A DNA stretch of 64,000 nt from Mesorhizobium japonicum MAFF 303099. Its GTDB lineage: Bacteria; Pseudomonadota; Alphaproteobacteria; Rhizobiales; Rhizobiaceae. A program made the translations under genes and the position numbers. The DNA lies in contig NC_002678.2 in the NCBI RefSeq assembly GCF_000009625.1, forward strand, positions 4,992,001-5,056,000. The letters are read 5' to 3'. Below the pieces are notes generated by a model. It was not told the origin of the DNA. It saw nothing but the letters and a program-made list of their open reading frames with translations, and did not search any database. Positions 26,756-37,164 of the stretch are shown here, in pieces (the stretch's first letter is position 1; each line of letters begins with the position of its first letter).

Positions 26756-27340
26756 ATGCGGAAGACAAAATGCGTAGGCTGCGGCCGCCAGGCGCCGAGC
26801 TTCGAGATCGTCGAATACGGCTCGACCGAAGCCGGATATAAACGGCTTTGCCGGCGCTGCTTTAATCGCGAGGCAGCCGCGGCAGCTGGCCTGGACAGCT
26901 TCGAGCATGTCGACTTTGATCAGATCCGGCTGAAAGACGCCGACGGGAAATTCCACGAATTCCACTTCACGACATTCCTGTTCGGCACGGGCGTCGCCTT
27001 GGACGCATTCGAGCTCCGCAACGGCGACCCAGGGGGCTACCGGTTCCAGGTGATTGCAGAACCCGACGAAGACCCTCTCGCCATGCTCGGCCGGCTGATC
27101 GCGAAAATACGGCGCGCCCTGGCCGTAAAACATCTCGAGGACGGTGAGTACGGTTTGCAGATCGGACAGGCCGGGGTCGTTCGGGGCCTGATCGATTGGG
27201 ACGCCGCGCAAGATGGACATCTGCCCCTCCTTGTCATCGATGGGCGGGAGATTTCTTGGGATGATTTCGGCCGCTGCCTGATGACCTTCGAAGGAGCTCA
27301 ATTCAAATTGGAGATTAGAGACAAGAGTGAGGAACTTTGA
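26756..27340 (+). CDS. Uncharacterised protein with N-terminal zinc-ribbon-like CxxC motifs
   Basis: The 194-residue protein starts MRKTKCVGCGRQAPSFEIVE and has two CxxC pairs (CVGC near residue 6 and CRRC near residue 33), a probable zinc ribbon. A mixed alpha/beta domain follows with FHFTTFLFGTGVALDAFEL, VVRGLIDWDA and PLLVIDGREISWDDFGRCLMTFEG; that last block recurs in a family known only as a DUF. It follows the scpB-like gene by 77 bases on the same strand and may be part of the same unit. I do not know the function. Confidence 0.75.
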   Translation: MRKTKCVGCGRQAPSFEIVEYGSTEAGYKRLCRRCFNREAAAAAGLDSFEHVDFDQIRLKDADGKFHEFHFTTFLFGTGVALDAFELRNGDPGGYRFQVIAEPDEDPLAMLGRLIAKIRRALAVKHLEDGEYGLQIGQAGVVRGLIDWDAAQDGHLPLLVIDGREISWDDFGRCLMTFEGAQFKLEIRDKSEEL

Positions 27341-28121
27341 CATTCCTCATTTGAGGCTGAGATGAAAGATCGCGATGAGGCTTTGATAAAGCCCGACCTC
27401 CAGCACACGTCGATAGGCCGCCAGCAAATCGCAAGACTAGCTGCAATTCATGCTACTTCGTCCGGCTCACCGATACCATGGTGTGTCGGTCTTTCGGTTC
27501 GGTATTTGGGGCCAGAACTGGAGGACTTTGTGGCGACCCCGCACAAACGTATCGTCACCATGCGCGTCCACAGGCATTGCCGACTTCGGACGCCGTCGCC
27601 GCTTGCCACCGAGCGGCAGCCGGTACTTGACTGTGGTTTCGGGACCACGTCGCGAGGGCGCCTTTCGTTGGACGTCTTCGCACGCTTCGCCTCGGCCGCA
27701 GCCCTCTCTCCCGGCGTTACAAAACGAGCGTGAGCATCGATGGCGACCCTGTCACAATTCTCGGGCCGATCGGCTTGCGTACCGAGTGTCCCAGTCCTAG
27801 ACCTCGATAGGCCGAGAGGGGTGGCGGTCCATCATGAACGGATTTAGTGGAATTGCGACCTGGTGGGCACGGTCGTTCCACAGGGCAGGAGATGGCATTT
27901 CAGGCGTCATGATCGTCACCATGGCGGGTGAGGCCGGCTCCCGAAACACGCTTTACGATTGCAGATCCAGCCTAGCCCCATCATCGCCCCAATTGACGCC
28001 GCAGCCGGTGCCCCGGGTTTAAGTGATTCAGAGCAATCGCGCGGGCCCTGGTCCTGTGCAAAGCGGGAACAGGGATAAGAATCCCATGGGGTCCGTTCGC
28101 ATCCTGTTCTATGATGCACAC
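27341..28121. other. Intergenic stretch without recognised gene
   Basis: Frames of up to 120 codons exist but none has recognisable homology. It separates the DUF1403/scpB unit from the Argonaute system and contains the promoter of the latter. An alternative in-frame start for the nuclease gene lies at 28086. Confidence 0.45.
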
Positions 28122-29447
28122 ATGGCAAAAACCATAACTCCGAATCAACTGCTTGGGCAGATTGGCGAGATCGCCGTTCAATTGCGGTTCCTCACCATGG
28201 GCTTTCAGTTCGACGTGCGCTCGCGCCTCGAATCTGGAATCGATGGGATCGCCGAGGTAATGATCGAAGGTCAGCCAACCGCGCGAATGATCGCGGTGCA
28301 GGTGAAAGCGACCGACGCCGGTATCTACGCGGGCGAAGATGCCAGCGGCTTTACCTATCTGCTGCGCAGTGAAGACCTCGCTTACTGGCGCGGGTCGAAC
28401 CTTCCCATCATCATCGTCCTCTTTCGGAAGAGCGACGAGACCCACTACTGGAAGGAAATTTCAAGCGGCACGGGGCCAGGCGAAAGGCGGCTCACCTTCG
28501 ACAAGACGCTGGACGTGCTAGATGCGAGGGCGGTCGATCGGCTCGCGGCCCTTACTATTCCCAAGACAGGCTTCGGCTACTACGTTCCGCCACTCGGCGG
28601 CGGCGAAGAAGCGCTGGTGAACATCCTTCCAGTGCGCCTTCCCGATGAAGTGTTCGTAACAACAACGCCGTACACGGCAAAGCAGGCGACCGCGATGCTC
28701 CTCGACGCCGGGGCGCCTGCGCGCTTTGATTGGGCGATTAAAGGCAGCTCGTTCTGGTCTTTCCACGATCCACGCATTTCGTCGTGCGACCAGATCGTCG
28801 ATCTGGATCAGGTCGAAGCGATCGAGGTCGAGCACTTGGCCTTCCATGAAGACCTCGACGAGCGGAACAACTTTGCCTTTCTCCTCAATCAGGCGCTTCG
28901 TCATCAGGTACGAAGCGATCTGGGATGGGACAAGGAAGGACGCCTTTTCCATTTCAGGGCACGAGCCGAAAACGAGTCCCGCGCATTCCACTATCAGTCA
29001 GCGAAGAAGAAGGCTGAAGCTGACGTCGTCAACGTCGTTCGCAATAAGACGGACCCGACCCGCGTTGAGTTCGTACGGCACCACGCCTTCGTGCCGAGGT
29101 TCGAACTCCTGTACGATCAGTGGTTCTTGGTGATCAACCCGACTTACTACTTCACCACCAACGGGTTCATTCCGCACTCCTATCCGAGCGCGCTGCTGGC
29201 CGGAAAGAAGAGGTTGGACAAAAGTGCATCGCTTCGCGGTCAGGTAATCATGTGGCATCGCTTTCTCACAGAGGAAGAGCGCAAGGCGGACGATTTGTTC
29301 GCTGTTGCCACCGCTGATCCGCGCCTCATGTTCGGCGAGCCTCCAAACGTCAAACTCCCCAAGAAGGTGCCCGAGGACGTGTGGGGGACGCCGAAGAAGT
29401 CGAACGAGGACGCCGATCCCAACCAAGAGCTGCTGAGGTTCGCATGA
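28122..29447 (+). CDS. DUF4365 (Mrr-like nuclease) protein with APAZ-type region, partner of short Argonaute
   Basis: The protein has 441 residues from the ATG at 28122, or 453 from the ATG at 28086, which has a better ribosome site. Residues 8-150 are a DUF4365 PD-(D/E)xK nuclease: Glu16 in [11 protein letters not shown], Asp41 in SGIDGIAEV and the QVK triad at 60-62 in IAVQVKATD. The C-terminal 250 residues, with [25 protein letters not shown] and [20 protein letters not shown], correspond to the APAZ region that binds a short Argonaute. In SPARDA systems this subunit becomes an unspecific nuclease when the Argonaute finds invader nucleic acid, killing the infected cell. The stop overlaps the next ATG by four bases. 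Confidence 0.88.
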   Translation: MAKTITPNQLLGQIGEIAVQLRFLTMGFQFDVRSRLESGIDGIAEVMIEGQPTARMIAVQVKATDAGIYAGEDASGFTYLLRSEDLAYWRGSNLPIIIVLFRKSDETHYWKEISSGTGPGERRLTFDKTLDVLDARAVDRLAALTIPKTGFGYYVPPLGGGEEALVNILPVRLPDEVFVTTTPYTAKQATAMLLDAGAPARFDWAIKGSSFWSFHDPRISSCDQIVDLDQVEAIEVEHLAFHEDLDERNNFAFLLNQALRHQVRSDLGWDKEGRLFHFRARAENESRAFHYQSAKKKAEADVVNVVRNKTDPTRVEFVRHHAFVPRFELLYDQWFLVINPTYYFTTNGFIPHSYPSALLAGKKRLDKSASLRGQVIMWHRFLTEEERKADDLFAVATADPRLMFGEPPNVKLPKKVPEDVWGTPKKSNEDADPNQELLRFA

Positions 29448-30898
29448 AGTTCGAGACCAAGATCTTCGATGAACCGCTTCTCGAGTTTGGAAACCAACAC
29501 TACCATCCCGATCCGCGCCTCGGTCTGTTCGAGGCTGGGCCGCTCCAGACGCCGCTTGGTGATGTCATCAACATTGCTGTCGTAGGGAGTGCGAAGACCG
29601 TCAAGGACTCTCGCGACTTCCTTCAAGCCGCTGCGGTCGGATTCGCAGGAAAATCGGAAAAGCATCCAAACCTGCATCCGCCGTTTCCGGGCCTCGGAAA
29701 TCAGAACCCTTTCCGCTGCCGGTTCGAGATTCCGGATGGCGCGGTTACCGCGATCCCCCAGGCGCGCATTGAACGTATCAGGAAAGAACCCCATCACGGC
29801 AAAGCAGTCGAGATGGCGGTCGATGAAATCATTGAGCAGCTACAGACGATCGATGAGGGCAGCTCACGGCCGGATGTCGCCATCATTGCGCTACCGGTTG
29901 AGCTGATCGAGCGCGTTTGGAACGCCAAAGTCGATTCTGACGCGACGTTGGAGGAGGAAGATAGCTCGGGCTCTGATGCCCCCAATTTCCGCGGCATGCT
30001 GAAAGCCAAGGCGATGCACTTTCGCTTTCCCATTCAGATCGTCTGGGAAGACGTGCTCGACGAGCGTGCTGTTATCCCTCTGAAGATCAAAGAGAGCAGC
30101 GCCCGACAAATTCAGGATCAAGCCAGCCGTACCTGGAATCTCCTAACCACCCTTTACTACAAAGGGTCTGGGCGTGTGCCGTGGCGGCGAGCGCCTCAAG
30201 AGGGAGAGTTTTCGGCCTGCTACATCGGGGTGAGCTTTTATCGCGAGGCCGGTGGACAACAGCTCTTCACGAGCGCAGCTCAGATGTTCGATGAGCGCGG
30301 AAGAGGCTTCATCCTTAAGGGTAAAGGCGCGCAGACGGAAAGTCGTGGCAGGCATCCCTATCTGACGCAGGACGATGCGAAGACTCTGATTGCCGATGCT
30401 CTCGCCGCCTACAAAAAGCATCACATGAATTATCCGGCGCGGGTCATAGTGCTGAAAACATCGCGCTTTCGCGACGAAGAAGCCGACGGGATTTTTGAAG
30501 CGCTTGATGAGGTCGGCACCGAACTGCGCGATCTCGTGTGGGTTCAGGAATCGTCGTTTGTGAAGGTATTCAGGGACGGCAATTATCCCGTCATGCGCGG
30601 CACGTTCGTGAAACTTGACGGGAAAGGCTTGCTCTACACCAACGGCAGCATTCCCTATTATGGGACATACCCCGGCATGTATGATCCGAAGCCGCTGTTG
30701 ATCTGCCCCTACAAAACTAGTGATAGCACGGTCGCGCAGATCGCGAACGAGATCTTCGGTCTAACGAAAATCAACTGGAACTCCACACAGATGAACCAGA
30801 AGCTGCCGATCCCCATTCGTGCAGCACGCAAAGTGGGCGAAGTCCTTAAGTACATCACCGATGAGAAGGTGAGTTCCGACTACCGCAGATACATTTGA
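29444..30898 (+). CDS. Short prokaryotic Argonaute (MID-PIWI)
   Basis: The 484-residue protein has only the MID and PIWI domains. PIWI landmarks are [29 protein letters not shown] (residues 257-269), [28 protein letters not shown] and, near the end, [19 protein letters not shown]. The first catalytic aspartate of slicing Argonautes is replaced by serine (IGVSF, Ser264), so it should be a guided sensor, not a nuclease. It starts by an ATGA overlap with the DUF4365/APAZ gene. In the SPARDA type, guide-directed binding of plasmid or phage DNA triggers the partner. Intact. Confidence 0.92.
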   Translation: MKFETKIFDEPLLEFGNQHYHPDPRLGLFEAGPLQTPLGDVINIAVVGSAKTVKDSRDFLQAAAVGFAGKSEKHPNLHPPFPGLGNQNPFRCRFEIPDGAVTAIPQARIERIRKEPHHGKAVEMAVDEIIEQLQTIDEGSSRPDVAIIALPVELIERVWNAKVDSDATLEEEDSSGSDAPNFRGMLKAKAMHFRFPIQIVWEDVLDERAVIPLKIKESSARQIQDQASRTWNLLTTLYYKGSGRVPWRRAPQEGEFSACYIGVSFYREAGGQQLFTSAAQMFDERGRGFILKGKGAQTESRGRHPYLTQDDAKTLIADALAAYKKHHMNYPARVIVLKTSRFRDEEADGIFEALDEVGTELRDLVWVQESSFVKVFRDGNYPVMRGTFVKLDGKGLLYTNGSIPYYGTYPGMYDPKPLLICPYKTSDSTVAQIANEIFGLTKINWNSTQMNQKLPIPIRAARKVGEVLKYITDEKVSSDYRRYI

Positions 30899-31437
30899 CC
30901 GGAATCTGCCGTTGCCTGCCGCTTCGACAGGCACGAGCTGGGTCTATCTCGTGCTCGACTGTAAGCCGTGGGCGGGTATTCCTCTTATCCAACGCATATT
31001 CGTAACTTGTGCTTCGAAAGTTGTCTAATTGCGATGAAGAGGTCAACCATCTTCTAGCGTTTCGACGTCACTGCTGGTTCCATGGTTGTCTACGCGGTCG
31101 ACACGAGCCGCCGCACGATGGGCTTCGCAGGGAGGAGCCTTCCAGTGTCGTATGCGCACACCACTTAATCAGCGTGCAACTTTCGAAGCGGAATGACTCT
31201 GCCCACGTCCCGGCAGCGACGTCTCCAGCGCTCGGACGTTGAACGCTATTCACCGAACTACCATGCTGCCGCGCCTCCTAGCAACCGATCAAAGCGCGCA
31301 CAAAGGACGTTGTGACAGTCACACCAACACCAGGGATCGACATGAGGATTCGACAGGTCTGGCTTTGCCGTGCATGACAGTGTAGCGCGCAAAACACCAG
31401 CACTGTTAAAGCGAAGAGACGACAGAGCTTGCCGCCC
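30899..31437. other. Intergenic stretch without recognised gene
   Basis: Nothing recognisable on either strand between the Argonaute stop and the metH remnant. Confidence 0.5.
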
Positions 31438-32640
31438 CTATTCCGCCGCCTCGGCATAGTGTGCCGGCACACAGTTGAGAATGGGGCCGAGCCAGCGCTC
31501 GACCTCGGCCAACGGCATGGCCTTGCGGCGCGCATAGTCCTCGACCTGGTCGCGTTCGACCTTGGCGACGCCGAAATAATAGCTTTCGGGATGTGACAGG
31601 TAGATCCCCGAGACCGACGAGCCGGGCCACATCGCATAGCTTTCGGTCAGGCTCACGCCCGCATTGCCTCGCCGTCGAGCAGCCGGAACAGTGTCGCCTT
31701 CTCGGTGTGGTCGGGCTGTGCCGGATAGCCGGAGCCGGGCGGATGCCGCGATAGGTCTCGCCGATCAGTTCGTCTGGCGCCAGGCGCTCGGCGAAGGCCT
31801 CGGCGAAGCGGTCGGCCAGCGCCTTGACCATGATCGAGGAATAATCGTCGTGCGCCCGTTCGAAAACGCTCGGCGATCGCCACCTCGATACCGGCGGTGA
31901 CGATGAAGCCGCTGATGTAGTCGGGCTTGCCGCCGTCCGACGGGGCAACGAAATCCGACAGCGCGACATTGGCCTTGCCGTCGCGCTTGGTCAGTTGCTG
32001 GCGCAAGGTGAAGAACGTCGCCAATTCCTGCGATGGCGCCTCGTCCGTAAACAGCCTGATATCGTCACCGACGGCATTGGCCGGCCAGAAGCCGATGACG
32101 CCGCGTGGCGCGAACCATTTCTCGGCGATGATCTTCTTCAGCATCGCCTGCGCATCCTGGAATAGCGGGCGCTCGGCCGCCAGCCGCGCTTCCTCGGTGT
32201 CGGCGTCGATGAATTCGGTGATGCCATTGACCAGCGCATGGCTGATGCGCTGTTCGACCGGCAATTCGCGCCAGGCGAGATCGCGCTCCCTGGCCTCCTG
32301 GCCTGCGGTGCCCTTGAAGCGTTCGGCGATCTCCAGCATGCGTTCGGTGGCGGTACCGCCGGCCTTGGGGACGCGGTTGAGCACGACATCCTCGCAGGCC
32401 TCCCGCAGTTCCGGCTCGATCGTGTCGTAGACCGCAAGCTGGCCGGCATTGACGATGCCCATGTCCATGCCGTGCTGGATGGCATGGTAGAGGAACACGG
32501 CGTGCATGGCCTCGCGCGCGGAACGAGAAGGAGAGGTTCGAGACGCCGCCGGAAATATGGACATGCGCAGCGTCGCGGTGATCTCGCCGGTCGCCTCGAT
32601 GAAGTCGACGCCGTAATTGTCGTGCTCCTCGATGCTATCG
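31438..32640 (-). pseudogene. metH: metH (cobalamin-dependent methionine synthase) remnant
   Basis: The minus strand carries the cap and C-terminal activation domains of MetH in several frames: EHDNYGVDFIEATGEI, REAMHAVFLYHAIQHGMDMG, NAGQLAVYDTIEPELREACED, then [42 protein letters not shown] and [21 protein letters not shown]. The cobalamin-binding domain between the cap and activation parts is deleted, another 19 or so residues are missing after AEAFAER, and frameshifts occur near 32540, 31880, 31745 and 31650. It cannot make an enzyme. Confidence 0.88.
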
Positions 32641-33175
32641 CTTTCGACAACTTTAGCCGGAAATATTACCAGATTGATGCCGCCGGCATGACGCAGCGAC
32701 GGAAATGCAAGATCTGGCTGGACCGCATCTGCGAGCCGGTTGGCTACCACGCGATCCAGAAGTTCGGCAAAGCGGTTATTATCCTGAGCCATCTTCCAGA
32801 AATTCACAAAACGGCAGACGAACTGAACATTGCCAATCGAACCGCCGCGGATGCGAATTCGAATGGCCAGAAGGTCGCCAAGACCTTGAAGAACAAGGAA
32901 CTCCATTGTTCCGAAGCCCCACATGAAAGCTCATCATGCCAACCTCTACAAGCAGCAGAAGGGGAAGTGCGCCATCACCAGCCTTAATGATGCATCTGCA
33001 TGGCTTGGACCCAACCGTTCTGTTCAGATCGTCACCTACCCCCTTGCAATGCGGAGAACATCCACACACGACCCCAACTTGGTCCACCGCGTCGATCTTC
33101 CACTGCAAACCCATTATTAAACTCTTTGCAACACAGCCCACATCTCCCTTAGCGACGGACGTCATATCGACTGGT
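32641..33175. other. Unassigned stretch
   Basis: Open frames without recognisable homology. The frame near 32936 contains LYKQQKGKCAIT, which recalls the C-terminal zinc region of group II intron reverse transcriptases, but too little matches to call it. Confidence 0.35.
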
Positions 33176-34516
33176 CTACGCAAAGACGGTGCTGGCGCGG
33201 CGGCGCAGTACCAGCAACAAGCTTAGCCCTCGCAGCAGTTGAAAAATGTGAAAAGCGGCCCAAAGTCCGTGATTGCCGAACAACTGGCCGAATGCAAACA
33301 AAGTTGTGATAAAGGCCACGAAGGATAGGAGCATCATATTGCGCACGTCGAGCCACCAAGTTGCCCCCACGAAGACGCCGGTCATCTGAAGCGCGAGCGC
33401 GCCGCTCGGTGCCGCGAAGGCCGCCCAAGGAAGATAGAGAGCCGCCTCGGCTCGCACATCAGCAGCCTTTGTTATGGCGCCAATGAGGTGTTCACCAAAC
33501 GCGAAGATCACAACGCTCGCAAGAACCGCAACCGCAAGTCCCCAGCCTGCGGTCAGCTTAATGGCTTGCGAAAATGCCGGCTGATAACGGGCACCAAGAG
33601 CTCGCCCGACGAGTTGCTCGGCCGCGGCTCCAAACCCATCAAGAAAATAGGCCGCGACCAGGAAGATATGCATCAGGACCGCATTAGTGGCGAGGGTCAG
33701 CGCGCCAAGCTGGGCGCTCTGTCTCGTGAACAGCATATAGGCACCCAGGAGCATGCAAGAAGGGGTCACTATGTCGCCGCTGACGTAAAGCATTCGCCCT
33801 ATTGCCACCATGTTGAACGTAAGCTGTCGCGACATTTTCGGCATCGCGCGGAAGCGGACCAAGAGAATTGTCATTCCGGCGACCATGGCGACGCCTTCAC
33901 TGAAGACAGTCCCCCAGGCGACGCCTGAAATACCCCAACCGAGATAAAGACATAGAAGGATCGAGAGGGCGACATTCATCCCGTTCAGGAGAAGTTGCAT
34001 CAGAAGGCCGAGGACCGAATTGCCGCTGCCTAGGAGGTAGCCGAGAATTGTATAGTTAATGAAGGCAGCAGGTGCTGCGATAAGGCGGACGCGAATGTAC
34101 AAATCCATCGCGGCGGTCACCCGCGGTTCCGTGTTCATGAACCATTCGCCTACCACGGCAATCAACGGCGAAAACAAGACCAGGCCCAGGCCAGAAATTG
34201 CAGCGATGACAAGCGCCCGCCAGAAGACCGCCTTCTCTTCCAGAGCGTCGTTTCTCCCGAAAGCCTGGGCGACTAGTGCTGTCGTACCGGAGCGCAAGAA
34301 ATTGAAGGCTGCGAAAACGATGTCGAAGACCGCCGCTCCGGCAGCAAGACCCCCAACTAAAGCTGCATCACCGAACCGGCCAACTACGGCCGTACCAACG
34401 AGGCCAAGCAGCGGCGTCGTGAGATATGCGAGCGTCATCGGAATGGCAATTTCCAGTACCTGCCGATGGGTTACCCTGAATGGCGCGGAGCCTTGAATCG
34501 ACGTCTTCTTTGCCAC
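33176..34516 (-). CDS. MATE-family multidrug/metabolite exporter (DinF-like)
   Basis: The 446-residue protein has 12 hydrophobic segments in two related halves. It opens with the MATE pattern QVLEIAIPMTLAYLTTPLLGLVGTAVVGRFGD, then RSGTTALVAQAFGRND; the second half has FLDGFGAAAEQLVGRALGARY. MATE proteins exchange organic cations or other small molecules for Na+ or H+. The DinF branch is suggested by the TPLLGLVDT-like start (here TPLLGLVGT). The substrate is unknown; the neighbouring histidine decarboxylase gene makes an amine a possible cargo, which is speculation. Confidence 0.93.
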   Translation of the reverse strand: MAKKTSIQGSAPFRVTHRQVLEIAIPMTLAYLTTPLLGLVGTAVVGRFGDAALVGGLAAGAAVFDIVFAAFNFLRSGTTALVAQAFGRNDALEEKAVFWRALVIAAISGLGLVLFSPLIAVVGEWFMNTEPRVTAAMDLYIRVRLIAAPAAFINYTILGYLLGSGNSVLGLLMQLLLNGMNVALSILLCLYLGWGISGVAWGTVFSEGVAMVAGMTILLVRFRAMPKMSRQLTFNMVAIGRMLYVSGDIVTPSCMLLGAYMLFTRQSAQLGALTLATNAVLMHIFLVAAYFLDGFGAAAEQLVGRALGARYQPAFSQAIKLTAGWGLAVAVLASVVIFAFGEHLIGAITKAADVRAEAALYLPWAAFAAPSGALALQMTGVFVGATWWLDVRNMMLLSFVAFITTLFAFGQLFGNHGLWAAFHIFQLLRGLSLLLVLRRRASTVFA

Positions 34517-35027
34517 GTTCGGCTCCTGCTGGATTGATGCATTTTGATTACAATCGGTGTGCTGAGCGGCCCCTGGACAGTTTCCGCAACTTGCGATTCT
34601 TGGGAGGCCATTTCGACTTGCCTCATTCTTGCTTCGAGCGAATTGGCACTTGGCCCGATCTCTCAGCTGATGTCATCTAAAAAGACAATGGCGCAGCGAG
34701 CCATTGGGCGATTACACCACATCTACAGCTGCACTGTTCGATTGTGCCCCTTCGGTAGCAAGCGGCACCGCCTGAAAGACATCTGGCATCTGCGGATGCT
34801 AATACCTGAACAGTCGTATCGAAGTGGAACTGTCGGGCCATCCAATGCCCGGCGTCTTAGCCGTGCCGGACAAAAAGGAAAATGAACGTACCATTGTCGG
34901 CAATTGGGAAGTGCAAAGATCCCGCAAAATTATTTGAAGGTTTTTTGAAAAGAGGACTGGCCAGCCGCTGGGCACGCGTCAGAGGGGGACTGCCTTGCGG
35001 GCCAAGTGATGGTGTAGCTGACTGTTG
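34517..35027. other. Intergenic stretch without recognised gene
   Basis: Nothing recognisable; contains the promoter of the leftward MATE gene. Confidence 0.5.
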
Positions 35028-35202
35028 GTGTGGATATCGCTTCTGAATGTCGCCAGTCACGTCGTCTCGAGATTGTTGGCACTGGGGCCGGCGCTGCTGG
35101 TCAGAGGAGGAGAAGCTGCGGATCGTCGAGGGCTATTCGGCTCCGCAGCAGGCAGCCGCGACAGCGCGGCGTCACGGGATTTCCAACCCACTTCTGGTTG
35201 CC
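35028..35202 (+). pseudogene. IS66-family orfA (TnpA) remnant
   Basis: The plus strand encodes SECRQSRRLEIVGTG, and after a frameshift WSEEEKLRIVEGYSAPQQ and then ARRHGISNPLLVA, the helix-turn-helix of the IS66 accessory protein TnpA. A stop ends it prematurely and no IS66 transposase gene follows. Confidence 0.78.
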
Positions 35203-35870
35203 TGACGCAAGGCTCGGAGCGCCACACCCGCAGGTATCCTTTTTGAGGCAGCAAAGATCTTGGCGGCGGGGCCTACGGCCGATCTGACGGCGCGGTCATT
35301 GTGAGCGATCGCCGACAGGCTGATCTCCCGCCAACAGGACGTCCGGCCCTGGGGACGCTAGCGGGGACATCGCATTCGTCATGGCGCAACCCGCCCCAAC
35401 GAGAGCGTCGCCCTGTTGCGCGCGACTTTTGGCTCAGCGCCTGCGAGATCTCCAACCGCCGGAAAGCTTCGATCAACGGAAGAGCGCTCTCCCACATTTC
35501 GCTCGAAAGAACTGGAGGCAGAACCTCTACGGAGAACAGGTCTGGTGGTTGGTTCGACATCGTCTGCGCTGCATGATGATCGCCGGACCGGCGTAAATCG
35601 CTTTTGGAGAAGCCTACAGACGCATCTCACGGCCAGGTGGGCACAGAGAGGTCCTGATGCGAGGTCAATCAGACAGCGAGGATTTCGAACGGTTTGTCGC
35701 GAACGTGACATTGCGTCTCTCAAAACACGGGCATCTAGCGTTGCGCTCATTGGTCCAAATCTTGCTGGTTCGGTGATAGTGCGCTCAAGGCAGGAGCTTT
35801 GTCCGCACGTGAACAAGAACCCGACTAGTTCGCAGGGTCTGTTAACTCCGGGCCCCGGAGGGCGCTCATC
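35203..35870. other. Intergenic stretch before histidine decarboxylase
   Basis: Short frames only, none recognised. I looked for a nod box or a clear sigma-54 promoter and saw neither. A GGAGG ribosome site lies just before 35871. Confidence 0.45.
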
Positions 35871-36980
35871 ATGCTGGAACCCCAAGATCAAAAAAAACTG
35901 GATGAACTATTCTCATCCATGCAGGAGGCAAATGGCTGCTTTCTAGGCTATCCGTTTGCGAAGGACTTCGATTATGAACCGTTGTGGCGGTTCATGAGCC
36001 TCACAGGCAACAACCTCGGAGATCCATTCGAACCAGGGACCTATCGCGTAAACTCGCATGCTTTCGAATGCGACGTCGTCGATTTCTTTGCCAGGCTGTT
36101 TCGGGCATGTTCTTGCGAAGTCTGGGGCTACGTGACAAATGGAGGGACCGAGGGGAACATCTACGGGTTGTACCTTGCCCGCGAGCTCTATCCAAATGCT
36201 GTCGCGTATTTTTCGCAGGACACTCACTATAGTGTGAGCAAAGGGGTTCGGCTGCTCCGGTTGGAACACTCTGTGGTGCGTTCGCAATCCAATGGAGAAA
36301 TAAACTATGACGATCTAGCCCAGAAGGCTACTCGTTACAGAACTCGCCCAGCGGTGGTTGTTGCAAATATAGGCACTACAATGAAGGAAGGCAAAGATGA
36401 TACGTTAAAAATTCGTGCGGTCCTTCACGATGTCGGTATCAGCGCGATCTATGTCCATTCCGACGCGGCACTATGCGGGCCATACGCGCCCCTCTTAAAT
36501 CCCAAACCCGCCTTCGATTTTGCGGATGGAGCGGACTCCATCACGCTAAGTGGACACAAGTTTCTCGGCGCGCCGATGCCTTGCGGGGTCGTTCTCTCGC
36601 ACAAACTTCACGTTCAACGTGTGATGCGCAATATCGATTACATCGGCAGCTCAGATACGACGTTGAGTGGATCGCGAAATGCCTTTACGCCGATCATCCT
36701 CTGGTATGCGATCCGTAGTCTGGGGATCGAAGGTATCAAACAGACTTTCCAACAATGCGAGCGATTGGCGGCCTACACAGCCGATGAACTTAACGTTCGC
36801 GGCGTCAGCGCTTGGCGTAATCCCAATGCGCTTACAGTTGTACTCCCTCCTGTCGAAGACAGCATCAAGACAAAGTGGCAAATTGCGACTCAGGACGTTA
36901 GCCATTTGGTGGTCACGCCAGGCACGACCAAGCAACAGGCCGATGCGCTAATCGAAACTATCTCAAATAGAAACAGATAA
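35871..36980 (+). CDS. hdc: PLP-dependent histidine decarboxylase
   Basis: The 369-residue enzyme converts histidine to histamine and CO2. It belongs to the group II decarboxylases: GYVTNGGTEGNIYGLYLARE, YFSQDTHYSVSKG, VVANIGTTMKEGKDD, VHSDAALCGPY (the PLP-binding Asp) and the Schiff-base lysine in SGHKFLGAPMPCGVV (Lys230). Size and motifs match bacterial histidine decarboxylases; as I recall, Mesorhizobium loti carries one on its symbiosis island. A relative acting on serine is possible. It is followed 184 bases later by a glutamine-synthetase-like gene on the same strand. Confidence 0.9.
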   Translation: MLEPQDQKKLDELFSSMQEANGCFLGYPFAKDFDYEPLWRFMSLTGNNLGDPFEPGTYRVNSHAFECDVVDFFARLFRACSCEVWGYVTNGGTEGNIYGLYLARELYPNAVAYFSQDTHYSVSKGVRLLRLEHSVVRSQSNGEINYDDLAQKATRYRTRPAVVVANIGTTMKEGKDDTLKIRAVLHDVGISAIYVHSDAALCGPYAPLLNPKPAFDFADGADSITLSGHKFLGAPMPCGVVLSHKLHVQRVMRNIDYIGSSDTTLSGSRNAFTPIILWYAIRSLGIEGIKQTFQQCERLAAYTADELNVRGVSAWRNPNALTVVLPPVEDSIKTKWQIATQDVSHLVVTPGTTKQQADALIETISNRNR

Positions 36981-37164
36981 ATTCGGAGGGGCAGCGGGCA
37001 ACTGGGTCTTGGCACTAGTCAGGGCGTGAGTGCGATTGTTCGGTACCTTGCGGTTCAACAGTTCAGGTGCGACCTCTTGCGGGCGCTATTCCGGTCATGC
37101 CCCCAATAGGCAACTCGCCAGACACAGGGCAACATAGCGAAAGTCAACCAAAGGAGAAATCCGA

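Noticed and set aside
32923..33120. Small frame with LYKQQKGKCAIT, like a group II intron maturase zinc region
   Set aside because: Only a dozen residues resemble it; the histidine part and all other intron features are missing.
34630..37020. TGGCAC-containing sites as sigma-54 promoters before hdc and glnT
   Set aside because: None has the TTGC element at the required five-base spacing.
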